Assembly: GCF_037892425.1 (NCBI RefSeq)
Contig: NZ_JBBKTT010000001.1
Span: 4,154,001 to 4,218,000 of the forward strand
Source of the DNA: Lacibacter sp. H375
GTDB taxonomy: Bacteria > Bacteroidota > Bacteroidia > Chitinophagales > Chitinophagaceae
Length of the DNA stretch: 64,000 nt
Direction of reading: 5' to 3'
Below are positions 24,981 to 33,226 of this stretch, one piece after another; the stretch's first letter is position 1; each line of letters opens with the position of its first letter. The notes under the pieces were generated by a model. It had not been told where the DNA came from. It ran no database searches and saw only the letters and a program-made list of their open reading frames with translations. The position numbers and the translations under genes are program-made.

Positions 24981-25451
24981 ATGGAATGGATCTGGATCAT
25001 CATTGGAGTTATACTTACCATTGTAGCAATAGCCGGAAGTATTTTGCCACTCATACCCGGCCCACCTATTGCTTACGTGGGCTTGCTTTTGCAGCAACTT
25101 CGAGACGACAAACCTTTCTCAACCAACTTCCTCCTCTTATGGGCCGCCATTGTTGTCGTGTCGCTTATTCTTGATTATGTAATTCCCATCTGGGGCACCA
25201 AAAAATTCGGTGGAACAAAGTATGGAGTTTGGGGTTGTACGCTTGGTTTTTTGGCCGCATTCTGGCTGGGACCGTGGGGTATTGTTATCGGTCCTTTTGT
25301 GGGTGCCTTTATTGGAGAAATGATTGCCCAACAAAACTCAAACATTGCATTCAAAGCTGCGTTGGGTTCATTTGTTGGTTTTCTTGCAGGTAGCTTTTTG
25401 AAACTCGTGATTTGCTTTTTTATGCTGTATTACATTCTAACAAGCATCTAA
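24981..25451 (+). CDS. DUF456 family membrane protein
   Basis: 156 residues, mostly hydrophobic, with the glycine-rich pattern of DUF456: an early LPLIPGPPIAYVGLLL motif, a middle LDYVIPIWGTKKFGGTKYGVWG segment and GPWGIVIGPFVGAFIGEM near residue 100. Function is unknown; glycine-zipper-like repeats may oligomerise in the membrane. Single-gene unit, converging on GtrA. Confidence 0.88.
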   Translation: MEWIWIIIGVILTIVAIAGSILPLIPGPPIAYVGLLLQQLRDDKPFSTNFLLLWAAIVVVSLILDYVIPIWGTKKFGGTKYGVWGCTLGFLAAFWLGPWGIVIGPFVGAFIGEMIAQQNSNIAFKAALGSFVGFLAGSFLKLVICFFMLYYILTSI

Positions 25452-25520
25452 AATATCTATTGATGCGGAGCGTGAATAGACAAAAGCTTTCTTTCCGTCT
25501 TCCCGACTTTGCGGTAAAAC

Positions 25521-26003
25521 TCAACTCACTTTAAACGTAAAATACTTCTGTGAAAAATAGCTGAATGCCACAACAAAAAACGTGGTGCAGATCTTCGCTA
25601 GTGTGGCATACATGTGAAAGGTTTCCACAAATATTTTCAGAAAAAAATAATTCAGCAAAATAGCACCTGCCACTACGATCATGTATTTTGGCAATTGCTC
25701 CCGTTTACGGACTGAACTTCCTTCGAACACTACATATCGGCTTAGAAAAAAACCAACCGGGAACGTGATAACAAACGACATGAGAAAAGCTGCAATGTGC
25801 GGACTAACCGTCATGAACGGCGTGTGCACCATTTCCTTGTTGAGAATAAAATTGTAGCTAATGTAAAACAACAGAATATCAAGCACTGTGTTGCCTCCAC
25901 CACATGCCGCATACCTGAAGGTTTGTGTGGGCATGATTTTTTTGAATGGCGGATAGAACCAATCGATCACTGCATGAATAAAAGCAACAACGCTGTTGAT
26001 CAT
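25521..26003 (-). CDS. GtrA family membrane protein
   Basis: 160 residues and four hydrophobic helices. The family landmark is FRYAACGGGNTVLDILLFY (R-Y-x-x-x-G-x-x-x-T/N), with FFLSRYVVF and a C-terminal FSYFSQKYFTF, both typical of GtrA proteins. These small proteins are thought to move polyprenyl-linked sugars across the membrane. A minus-strand -7 element lies 9 nt upstream of ATG 26003, so the longer in-frame start candidates at 26033 and 26180 are probably wrong. Confidence 0.85.
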   Translation of the reverse strand: MINSVVAFIHAVIDWFYPPFKKIMPTQTFRYAACGGGNTVLDILLFYISYNFILNKEMVHTPFMTVSPHIAAFLMSFVITFPVGFFLSRYVVFEGSSVRKREQLPKYMIVVAGAILLNYFFLKIFVETFHMYATLAKICTTFFVVAFSYFSQKYFTFKVS

Positions 26004-26012
26004 AAGAGGCGG

Positions 26013-26020
26013 CAAAGGTA
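26013..26020 (-). promoter_or_regulatory. -7 promoter element (TACCTTTG) of the gtrA-like gene
   Basis: Minus-strand box 9 nt before ATG 26003. It is divergent from the promoter of the rhodanese-thioredoxin gene about 75 bp away. Confidence 0.6.
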
Positions 26021-26092
26021 AAGATTTGATCATTAGTTTACTACTCGTTAACACACATCGGTTTTTGATAATTATGAAAGCAGTTTTGAGCG

Positions 26093-26100
26093 TAGCTTTG
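26093..26100 (+). promoter_or_regulatory. -7 promoter element (TAGCTTTG)
   Basis: 12 nt before ATG 26113. It supports that start over in-frame codons further upstream, which would put the box inside the coding frame. Confidence 0.55.
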
Positions 26101-26112
26101 CAAAAAAATGAT

Positions 26113-26808
26113 ATGCGTTTACTGGTTGCATCTGTACTCTTTTTGTTGCTGAGTTGTAACAGTGGTGCCCAAACGGGCAAAGAAGTGACTGCCGATGAGT
26201 TTGAAAAAGGTCTGGAGCAAGCCGATGTACAGTTGCTTGATGTGAGAACTGCCGGCGAATACCGTACAGGCCATATTAAAAAAGCATTACAGGCAAACTG
26301 GAACGATCAAAAAGAATTTGCGGACCGCACTTCAGCTCTTGACAAACAAAAACCGGTGTACATCTATTGTTTGAGCGGTCCCCGCAGCAGTGCAGCTGCA
26401 GAATGGCTAAGAGCAAATGGCTATACGCAGGTAGTAGAATTAAAAGCCGGTTTCAACGGTTGGAAGCGCAATGGAAAACCAATTGAAGGAATGGCTGATG
26501 TAAAACAGATTACGTTTGCGGAATATCTACAGCAGATCGCTGGTAAGGAATATGTGCTTGTAGATTTTGGTGCAGAATGGTGCCCGCCCTGTCGCAAAAT
26601 GGAGCCGATTGTAAATGCATTCCTGGCGCAGCACAAAGAGATAACATTCTTTAAAATAGATGGCGGCATTCATACCGACCTGATGAAACAATTGAATGCG
26701 GATGGCTTACCAACCTTTATTCTTTTGAAAAAAGGTGAAGAAGTTTGGCGCTACAAAGGCGTTCTTACCCCTGAAGAACTAAACAATATCTGGACAAGCA
26801 AGAAATAG
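26113..26808 (+). CDS. Rhodanese-thioredoxin fusion lipoprotein
   Basis: 231 residues. The N-terminus MRLLVASVLFLLLSCNS has a lipobox with Cys15. Residues about 28-118 form a rhodanese domain (LLDVRTAGEYRTGHIKKAL, active-site loop CLSGPRS with the catalytic Cys, and a C-terminal ELKAGFNGWKRNGKP). Residues about 125-230 form a thioredoxin domain with the redox motif WCPPC and the cis-proline context GLPTF. The pairing suggests a periplasmic sulphur-relay or disulphide-exchange role; this is inference. Thioredoxin-fused rhodaneses occur in Bacteroidota. Confidence 0.9.
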   Translation: MRLLVASVLFLLLSCNSGAQTGKEVTADEFEKGLEQADVQLLDVRTAGEYRTGHIKKALQANWNDQKEFADRTSALDKQKPVYIYCLSGPRSSAAAEWLRANGYTQVVELKAGFNGWKRNGKPIEGMADVKQITFAEYLQQIAGKEYVLVDFGAEWCPPCRKMEPIVNAFLAQHKEITFFKIDGGIHTDLMKQLNADGLPTFILLKKGEEVWRYKGVLTPEELNNIWTSKK

Positions 26809-26835
26809 TAACTTTAAGAGAGAGGTATTAAAATA

Positions 26836-27597
26836 ATGGAAGCACTTTCTACTGATCAGAAAACATGGTATCGTAACTGGTTTAATTCACCATACTATCA
26901 TCAATTATATTTTCAACGTGATGAGCAGGAAGCTGCTGCGTTTATCGATCGCCTTTTATCAAAACTTTACCCGCCAGTTAATGCAATGATGCTTGATGTT
27001 GCCTGCGGCCGAGGAAGGCACAGCATTCATCTTGCGTCGAAAGGATACACAGTCACCGGCATCGACATCAGCGAAGACAGCATTGAAGAAGCCAAACAAT
27101 TTGAAACGGATAAGCTGGAGTTTTTTGTTCATGACATGCGGCTACCTTTTCGGATGAACTATTACGATTATGCCTTCAACTTCTTTACCAGTTTTGGATT
27201 TTTCCGTACACGTCGTGAACATGATAATGGCATCCGCACCATTGCACAATCATTGAAACCGGGCGGTACATTTGTGATCGATTACCTCAATGCCCATTAC
27301 GTGGAAAATCATTTGCAGTATAAAAGTGAATTTCAAAAAGATGGTGTAACATTTTACATTACCCGTTGGCTCGATGAAACACATTTTTATAAAAAGATCG
27401 TAGTGGAAGATGAAGCCAACCTGGAAGAACCACTTGAATTCACAGAAAAAGTGGCTAAGTTTTCTCTAGGTGATTTCAACGATATGTTTTCGTTTTATGA
27501 TCTGCAGGTACAGGAAGTGTATGGTGATTATCATTTTGAGCCCTATCATGTAACCAATTCACCAAGGTTGATCATAATTGCCAAAAAGGTGAAGTAG
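26836..27597 (+). CDS. Class I SAM-dependent methyltransferase
   Basis: 253 residues. The Rossmann-fold motif I is MLDVACGRGRHSIHLASKG, followed by the acidic loop ITGIDIS (motif II) and FVHDMRLPF. A C-terminal half with FDVNFFTSFGFF-like segments follows. The substrate is unknown. Its stop lies 2 bp from the stop of the convergent LtaS-like gene, leaving no room for a terminator between them. Confidence 0.88.
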   Translation: MEALSTDQKTWYRNWFNSPYYHQLYFQRDEQEAAAFIDRLLSKLYPPVNAMMLDVACGRGRHSIHLASKGYTVTGIDISEDSIEEAKQFETDKLEFFVHDMRLPFRMNYYDYAFNFFTSFGFFRTRREHDNGIRTIAQSLKPGGTFVIDYLNAHYVENHLQYKSEFQKDGVTFYITRWLDETHFYKKIVVEDEANLEEPLEFTEKVAKFSLGDFNDMFSFYDLQVQEVYGDYHFEPYHVTNSPRLIIIAKKVK

Positions 27598-27599
27598 TC

Positions 27600-29579
27600 T
27601 TACGGTTTAACACTCGACTTCTTATTATTCAGCAACATCCAGCGTGAAGATTCGTAGAGAGCAATGGTTTCAACGGCCATTTGTTTCTTCGTGTGTTCGT
27701 ATTTTTCTTTGGAGAGTAAAGGTGCATTAAAATGCAAAGGCACCAGCGTATCCTTTTGCAGATTCATATTAAGGATATAATAAAACTCATTATTCACCAT
27801 GCCGATCTTTGCTTCATCATGATGAATGATGAATGCAAAATCTTTCCCTGCTGGTTTACGCAACAAGTCCCGACCGATAGTGCTGTTGGTATAAGGCTGA
27901 TTTAATAACCCTGCAATGGTCGGTAAAACATCCACCTGGCTCACTACTTCTTTACGCTTTTCCGGTTTAATAAAACCCGGCGCATAAAATAATAAGGGCA
28001 CATGTTCATCCGTCAAACGCTCATTGGTCCATGCATCAGGATACAATGCTGTTGCATTTCCTTTTACACCATGATCACCAATGAATACAAACAAGGTATT
28101 GTTGAACCATGGTTGTTGCTTGGCTGCCTCCATGAATTGTTGAATACTGTAATCGGTATACAACAATGCTTCCATTTCTTTTTGAGAATCGAACCCGTAC
28201 TTTTTCAACTGGACCTCATCAACCTGTTTTGCTGCCACAGCCGCTGTATCTTCTTCAGGCAAAACAAACGGACGGTGATTATCGGCTGTTTGTATAATAC
28301 TGAAAAAAGGAGTTGTTTGTTGCGACAAAACCTGGTTGGCTTCCTTAAACAAATTTTTATCACTGATACCCCACACATTAAACTTCGGACTCTTGTACAT
28401 ACCTTCTTCATATAAATGAAGTCCGTTCACATTGTTCACCAGCAAGCCTTTGAAATTATTGAACTCGCTGTTACCACCAATGAAATAAAACTTCTCATGG
28501 TTAGTAAAGGAATTGAGGATCGTATGTTGATCAATGGCTTCAATATTTCTTGTGGAGAACTTACTCAACTGTACATCAGGCACACCACTTAATAAGGCAA
28601 ACACACCTCTTGCAGTTCCAAAGTGCGGAGAGAAGCAACGTTCAAACAACAAGCCTTCATTTGCCAAATGTTGTAAATAGGGCGTGGTATTAAGTGGGTT
28701 GCCGCTCAATCCTGTTTTATACATACTCAACGATTCGCAGATCACCAACACCACATTCATTGGTTTGGCGGGTTCCGCAAACACTTCTCTCCTTTGGAAA
28801 TTAAGCATGGTTGATTCCTTTGGAAGTTGCAACAACTCCTTCATAGCATCAAACTGAACCTTGGCACTTCCATCGTCGGTAAAAGGCTTGCGGAAACGAA
28901 GGGTGGTAAAGAAATTTTCCAATGGATTTAAAGCCAGGTAGGCTTTGAAATTATCGCCAAGCTTAAATGCGTCTTTCCATGTTAATGGCTTTGCCGGGTT
29001 GCTGCCCGCAACACCTATGATCAACAACAACATCATCCAAAAAGTACGCATTGGCTTAAACGGATGCTTTATGGTATGAACTTTTGAATGGCTGCGTTGA
29101 AAAAATCTGTACAAACCATAAATGATCAACGACAATAACAGGAATATCCAAAACAATGGGTACGATTGCCAAAGCATACTCATTGATATGGCAAAATCTT
29201 CAATAAAGTTGAGCGCACTTGCATTGAGTCTTGTTTCCACGTAATCAAAGTGCCCGAAATCGGCACCAAAGAAAAACAAGAGGAAACTGCTTACGATAAC
29301 CAGGTATATGATCCAGAAACGTTTTGTTCTTGGAGATCTAAATGGTGAAAAACGGCTAAAACTGCCGGCAATTAACAACGGTGCAAGCAAAATGCAAACC
29401 CAGCGCAAATCAAAGCGCATCCCCATTAAAAAAGATGGAACTGCATCAGAAAAGGAAACCCCATCGGGTCTGAATGAATAAAAAGTAAGTACACGCATGA
29501 GGCTGAACAGCAACATGAAGAAGACAAATAAGCGCAGCACCCAGCGTGAAGTTGGTGGTAAATGAAAGCGATGACCCAT
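27600..29579 (-). CDS. LTA synthase-like sulfatase-fold membrane phosphotransferase
   Basis: 659 residues. Five N-terminal hydrophobic helices (about 10-195) are followed by an extracytoplasmic sulfatase-type domain: NVVLVICESLSMYKTG (metal-binding Glu), HFGTARGVFALLSG (nucleophilic Thr candidate), FIGDHGVKG (metal-binding Asp-His) and a later VPLLFYAPG. LtaS-family enzymes transfer phosphoglycerol or phosphoethanolamine-type groups from lipids; Bacteroidota lack lipoteichoic acid, so the acceptor here is unknown. A minus-strand -7 box stands 20 nt upstream. The divergent PAP2 gene may be functionally linked through phospholipid turnover. Confidence 0.9.
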   Translation of the reverse strand: MGHRFHLPPTSRWVLRLFVFFMLLFSLMRVLTFYSFRPDGVSFSDAVPSFLMGMRFDLRWVCILLAPLLIAGSFSRFSPFRSPRTKRFWIIYLVIVSSFLLFFFGADFGHFDYVETRLNASALNFIEDFAISMSMLWQSYPLFWIFLLLSLIIYGLYRFFQRSHSKVHTIKHPFKPMRTFWMMLLLIIGVAGSNPAKPLTWKDAFKLGDNFKAYLALNPLENFFTTLRFRKPFTDDGSAKVQFDAMKELLQLPKESTMLNFQRREVFAEPAKPMNVVLVICESLSMYKTGLSGNPLNTTPYLQHLANEGLLFERCFSPHFGTARGVFALLSGVPDVQLSKFSTRNIEAIDQHTILNSFTNHEKFYFIGGNSEFNNFKGLLVNNVNGLHLYEEGMYKSPKFNVWGISDKNLFKEANQVLSQQTTPFFSIIQTADNHRPFVLPEEDTAAVAAKQVDEVQLKKYGFDSQKEMEALLYTDYSIQQFMEAAKQQPWFNNTLFVFIGDHGVKGNATALYPDAWTNERLTDEHVPLLFYAPGFIKPEKRKEVVSQVDVLPTIAGLLNQPYTNSTIGRDLLRKPAGKDFAFIIHHDEAKIGMVNNEFYYILNMNLQKDTLVPLHFNAPLLSKEKYEHTKKQMAVETIALYESSRWMLLNNKKSSVKP

Positions 29580-29598
29580 AGTTTCCTTAAGCGATGCG

Positions 29599-29606
29599 CA
29601 AAAGTA
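29599..29606 (-). promoter_or_regulatory. -7 promoter element (TACTTTTG) of the LtaS-like gene
   Basis: Minus-strand TAnnTTTG box, 19 nt upstream of the start at 29579. Confidence 0.55.
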
Positions 29607-29650
29607 GAAAGAATTCCTTTGTTGAAAGGTTTATTCCATAAACGGTTTGT

Positions 29651-29658
29651 TATATTTG
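29651..29658 (+). promoter_or_regulatory. -7 promoter element (TATATTTG) of the PAP2 gene
   Basis: 8 nt before ATG 29667; it identifies that codon as the start. Confidence 0.6.
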
Positions 29659-29666
29659 GCAATACC

Positions 29667-30239
29667 ATGTTGAAGTCAGTGTTACAATTGGACCGTTCTC
29701 TTTTCTATTACATCAATAACAAGTGGAGTAATGATGTATTTGATGCAGTAATGCCTTTTATCCGTAACCAATATTTTTGGGTACCACTCTATTTATTTTT
29801 ATTGGCGTTTGTAGTAATAAACTTCAGAACAAAGGCTTTGTGGTGGATACTATTTTTTCTTGCCACGTTTGCACTTACCGATCTTATAAGTACACAGGTT
29901 GTAAAAGCGCTTGTGGAAAGGCCACGTCCTTGTGCTGATCCAATTGCGTCGGAAACTGTGCGTATGCTGATACCCTGCAGTTACAGTTATAGTTTTGTTT
30001 CATCACACGCCAGCAACCATTTTGGAATGGCCATGTTTATGTTCATGAGCATGAAACAGTTCAGCAACCGATGGATCTGGCTGGTATTTGCATGGGCCTT
30101 GATCGTCAGTTTTGCACAGATCTATGTTGGTGCTCACTTTCCCATTGATGTGTTGGGCGGCGCCCTGTTAGGCTCGTTTATTGGTCATAGAACAGCCATT
30201 ATTTTCAACAAACAATTTGGCGGGCTTCAGGTTAACTGA
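29667..30239 (+). CDS. PAP2 family phosphatase, membrane type
   Basis: 190 residues, about five transmembrane helices. The three phosphatase motifs are KALVERPRP (KX6RP), SSHASNHFG (PSGH-type, with SSHAS in place of the usual PSGH) and YVGAHFPIDVLGG (SRX5HX3D-type, with the Arg replaced). Members dephosphorylate lipid phosphates such as undecaprenyl pyrophosphate or phosphatidylglycerol phosphate. The start is set by a -7 box 8 nt upstream; the longer frame from 29562 would overlap the LtaS-like gene. Divergent to that gene. Confidence 0.88.
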   Translation: MLKSVLQLDRSLFYYINNKWSNDVFDAVMPFIRNQYFWVPLYLFLLAFVVINFRTKALWWILFFLATFALTDLISTQVVKALVERPRPCADPIASETVRMLIPCSYSYSFVSSHASNHFGMAMFMFMSMKQFSNRWIWLVFAWALIVSFAQIYVGAHFPIDVLGGALLGSFIGHRTAIIFNKQFGGLQVN

Positions 30240-30283
30240 TTGTTGCTTATTTTCAACAAAAAGAGCACTTGCTCAAAGGATTG

Positions 30284-30291
30284 TATCTTTG
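30284..30291 (+). promoter_or_regulatory. -7 promoter element (TATCTTTG)
   Basis: TAnnTTTG box 13 nt before ATG 30305 of the CNNM-type gene. Confidence 0.6.
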
Positions 30292-30304
30292 CGCTTTGAC
30301 AACA

Positions 30305-31591
30305 ATGGAAATATTTATACTACTCGTTCTTATTTTTCTCAATAGCTTATTTGTAATTGCCGAGATCACATTGGTTTCAGCCCGCCGTTCCCGCCTTGAA
30401 ATGTATGCTGCCAAGGGCAGCAGCAGTGCCCGGACAGCCCTCGAACTTTCTGAGAATCCTGAAGTTTTTTTATCTGCGGCACAGATTGGAATTACACTAA
30501 TTGCCATTCTTACGGGTGTGTACTCCGGTGAAAAATTTGGGAAAGATCTTGCGCCGGTTTTTGAAAAAATTCCTTTGGTTGCAGAATATGCTGAAGGAAT
30601 TGCCACAGGTATAGTTGTTGTGATCGTCACCATTCTTTCGATCATACTCGGTGAACTTATTCCAAAACGAATTGGTCTGATGAACGCCGAAAAAATTGCC
30701 ATGGCTGTTGCCAAGCCCATGAAGTTTTTTGCAAAAGCAGTTCATCCATTGGTTTGGTTCTTAAACAAAAGCACCAACCTGATCTTTCGGTTATTCAATG
30801 TAAAAACTGTTTCAGATAATCATGTAACTGAAGAAGAGATCAAAGCCATCATCAGCGAAGGAACAGAACAGGGTACTATTGAAGAAGCTGAGCAGGAAAT
30901 TATTGAGCGGGTGTTTCATTTAGGTGATCGTAACATCACTTCTTTAATGACACATCGCAACGACATTATCTGGTTCGACCTGAATGACAACGAAACATCC
31001 ATCAAAGAAAAGATCATTAATCAACCCCACTCCATCTATCCTATTTGTGATGGTGATCTTGATACTATCAAAGGTTTTGTATCTATCAAAGACATGTACG
31101 TATCTGATGATTTTACGTTGTTCAAAGATTTGATGAAGCCTGCTTTGTTTGTACCTGAAAATAATTCAGCGTACCAGGTACTGGAGAAATTCAAACAAGG
31201 GAAGATCCACAGTGCATTTATTGTTGATGAATACGGCAGCGTGCAGGGCATGATCACACTTAACGACATTCTCGAAGCTATTGTGGGCGATATTCCTGAG
31301 CCGCACCAGGATGATTATGAGATCATAAAACGTGATGATGGCAGCTATCTTGTAGATGCACAAATACAGTTCTACAAATTCCTTTCACGTTTTGAGAAAA
31401 CAGAATGGATGAATGAAGGTGAACAGGAGTTTGATACGCTGGCCGGTTTCATTTTACATGAACTGGAGCGTATTCCGCATGCCGGTGAAAAATTCGACTG
31501 GAAAGGATTCACCTTCGAGATCATCGACATGGATGGTCACCGCATCGATAAAGTATTACTACATGTGCCCGATGGTGTTGGTGAAGAATAA
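30305..31591 (+). CDS. CNNM/CorC-type membrane protein (DUF21, CBS pair, CorC_HlyC domain)
   Basis: 428 residues. The DUF21 transmembrane domain (about 1-190) contains SLFVIAEITLVSARRSRLE and GVYSGEKFGK. Two CBS repeats follow (about 200-335), with FVSIKDMY and HSAFIVDEYGSVQGMITLNDILEAIVG. A C-terminal CorC_HlyC domain (about 345-428) has DGSYLVDAQIQFYKF and DTLAGFILHELERIPHAGEKF. The family handles Mg2+ or Co2+ export or homeostasis; older databases call it haemolysin. Start at ATG 30305, 13 nt after a -7 box. Confidence 0.93.
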   Translation: MEIFILLVLIFLNSLFVIAEITLVSARRSRLEMYAAKGSSSARTALELSENPEVFLSAAQIGITLIAILTGVYSGEKFGKDLAPVFEKIPLVAEYAEGIATGIVVVIVTILSIILGELIPKRIGLMNAEKIAMAVAKPMKFFAKAVHPLVWFLNKSTNLIFRLFNVKTVSDNHVTEEEIKAIISEGTEQGTIEEAEQEIIERVFHLGDRNITSLMTHRNDIIWFDLNDNETSIKEKIINQPHSIYPICDGDLDTIKGFVSIKDMYVSDDFTLFKDLMKPALFVPENNSAYQVLEKFKQGKIHSAFIVDEYGSVQGMITLNDILEAIVGDIPEPHQDDYEIIKRDDGSYLVDAQIQFYKFLSRFEKTEWMNEGEQEFDTLAGFILHELERIPHAGEKFDWKGFTFEIIDMDGHRIDKVLLHVPDGVGEE

Positions 31592-31608
31592 CCGCTGATC
31601 CGATGAAT

Positions 31609-31642
31609 GAATGATGAGAATGATTTTCATACACCATCATTC
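31609..31642. terminator. Weak hairpin between convergent genes
   Basis: GAATGATG (31609-31616) and CATCATTC (31635-31642) form an 8-bp stem between the CNNM-type gene and the converging methyltransferase. No clear T run, so its role as a terminator is tentative. Confidence 0.35.
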
Positions 31643-31653
31643 CCATACCCGGC

Positions 31654-32580
31654 TCAATCTTCCCGTTCAATTATGTACACAAGTGAACTGCATTGTTCTT
31701 TATGCAGCAATGCATTGAAGTTTGATACAAGTCCGTTCCAGATACCTTTTAAGAAGAATCCTTTCTTATATTTTTCACTGAGAAGTGAAATGTAAAAACT
31801 ATCGAGCCACATACGTCTTGTACCGATTACTTGCATACCATGGCGCTTAATAAGCATTCGCATGGAGTTTGGAGAGAAATGATAAAGATGTCTCGGCACA
31901 TCATAGCTTGCCCAGAATTCTTTGTAAATCGCAGCATCCTTGCTTGTATAATTTGGCACAGCAATAATGAGTTTACCTGTTGGCGCCAACAAATCTTTCA
32001 TGCGATCAACATATTCATCTAACTGATGCACATGTTCCAGTACATGCCACATGGTAATAACGCTGTAGGTTTGTTCGGGTAAACGAAACAGTTCATCAGA
32101 CGGATAAATATCACAATTGTATTTCTTGATGGCTTGCTTTCTTGCTTCCGGATCAGGTTCAAGACCAACCACGTTCCAACCGGCTCTTTCCATTGTATGT
32201 GCAAACGTACCGGTACCGCTGCCAATATCGAGCAACATCCCCACCTGGCGTTTAGCAGCTTTTTTTACCAGCTTCTCTTTCGACATCATGGTAAAAAAAC
32301 GTGCAACATGATACAGGAAGTTGATCACGCCTTTCTTAGTATTACTATGCGAAATGTAAGCGGAAGATTGATAATAAGGAGCGATCTTATCCTCAGATGG
32401 AGCATTTAATGTATATCGCAACCCACACATACCGCACTCGGCAATGGTGAATGTTTCACTACTGACTGTGTGATCTTTAGCGGTTAAAACTGGTTTGATT
32501 GATTCATTTTTGCAGACCGGGCAGTTGGCATAACTCATCAGCTGAAGGTTCATGATTGGAGCAGTTCGTTTCTGGGTCAT
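31654..32580 (-). CDS. Class I SAM-dependent methyltransferase with N-terminal zinc-ribbon-like segment
   Basis: 308 residues. Near the N-terminus, NCPVCKNES and ECGMCGLRY make a CxxC...CxxC pair that could bind zinc. The methyltransferase domain follows: MLLDIGSGTGTFAHTMERAG (motif I), VVGLEPDPEA and ITMWHVLEHV. The arrangement resembles methyltransferases of sugar or envelope biosynthesis, but the substrate is unknown. It is the last gene of a run that includes the membrane HU protein, barrel and TPR genes; the gap to the HU gene is 3 bp. Confidence 0.87.
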   Translation of the reverse strand: MTQKRTAPIMNLQLMSYANCPVCKNESIKPVLTAKDHTVSSETFTIAECGMCGLRYTLNAPSEDKIAPYYQSSAYISHSNTKKGVINFLYHVARFFTMMSKEKLVKKAAKRQVGMLLDIGSGTGTFAHTMERAGWNVVGLEPDPEARKQAIKKYNCDIYPSDELFRLPEQTYSVITMWHVLEHVHQLDEYVDRMKDLLAPTGKLIIAVPNYTSKDAAIYKEFWASYDVPRHLYHFSPNSMRMLIKRHGMQVIGTRRMWLDSFYISLLSEKYKKGFFLKGIWNGLVSNFNALLHKEQCSSLVYIIERED

Positions 32581-32583
32581 GGA

Positions 32584-33222
32584 TTATTGAATTTTATGCA
32601 ATGGCGGCGCCTCGTTTACTTTCAGCTTCTGGTTATTTCCTTGCTTGTTCCATTGCGGTGAATAATTAGCGAATAGCAAAATACTTATTACGGCTGACAA
32701 GAACAATGCCAGCGCAATCATCCACCAAAGATTGAGGGGTTTCCTCTTATTACCCGTCAGTAATTCCGTCATCTCCTCGCTTGTTTTTTCCTGCTCACCT
32801 ACCAGTATAGAATGCGAAGTATTCTTACGTATGATCTTTTCTGCAGTTACGGGATTTCCCTTTACCGCTTCGTAAAGCGACGAAAAATGAAGTAGTTTCT
32901 GTTCATCTTTTGTAAAAACGCCGAGGCCAGTCAAAGTCATTTCCCCTTTTTCAGACAATGTACGTTGAAATTCTGCTGAAAGGTTTTGTTGTAAAGTTTT
33001 TACTTCTTCCCTGTCCACATTCAGTTCTTTTTGAAGCCAATGTTCAAATTGCTCATCAGTTCCGGTACCTGATGATGAGTAATGAAGAATAAATTCGGGG
33101 GGATACAACAGCCGGTTAGGAAAATCAAGCCGGGCAGGCAGGTGCTCAACCGAAAAAGTACCGATTCCGTGTAGGGAGACCTTTTTTTGGAAAGATAGAT
33201 AACGTAATACCTGTTCAACCAT
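32584..33222 (-). CDS. HU-CCDC81-type domain protein with a C-terminal membrane helix
   Basis: 212 residues. The start region MVEQVLRYLSFQKKVSLHGIGTFSVE resembles the HU-CCDC81 domains (bacterial HU-like fold) seen at the N-terminus of Bacteroidota SPOR proteins. A second repeat with FQRTLSEKGEMTLTGLGVF lies near residues 90-125. One transmembrane helix (WWMIALALFLSAVISILLF) at about 170-190 is followed by a short tail. No SPOR domain is present. The cytoplasmic HU-like domains would face the nucleoid, the tail the periplasm. Start 33222 was preferred to 33246, which overlaps the barrel gene. It sits 4 bp after that gene. Confidence 0.7.
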   Translation of the reverse strand: MVEQVLRYLSFQKKVSLHGIGTFSVEHLPARLDFPNRLLYPPEFILHYSSSGTGTDEQFEHWLQKELNVDREEVKTLQQNLSAEFQRTLSEKGEMTLTGLGVFTKDEQKLLHFSSLYEAVKGNPVTAEKIIRKNTSHSILVGEQEKTSEEMTELLTGNKRKPLNLWWMIALALFLSAVISILLFANYSPQWNKQGNNQKLKVNEAPPLHKIQ

Positions 33223-33226
33223 GCCT

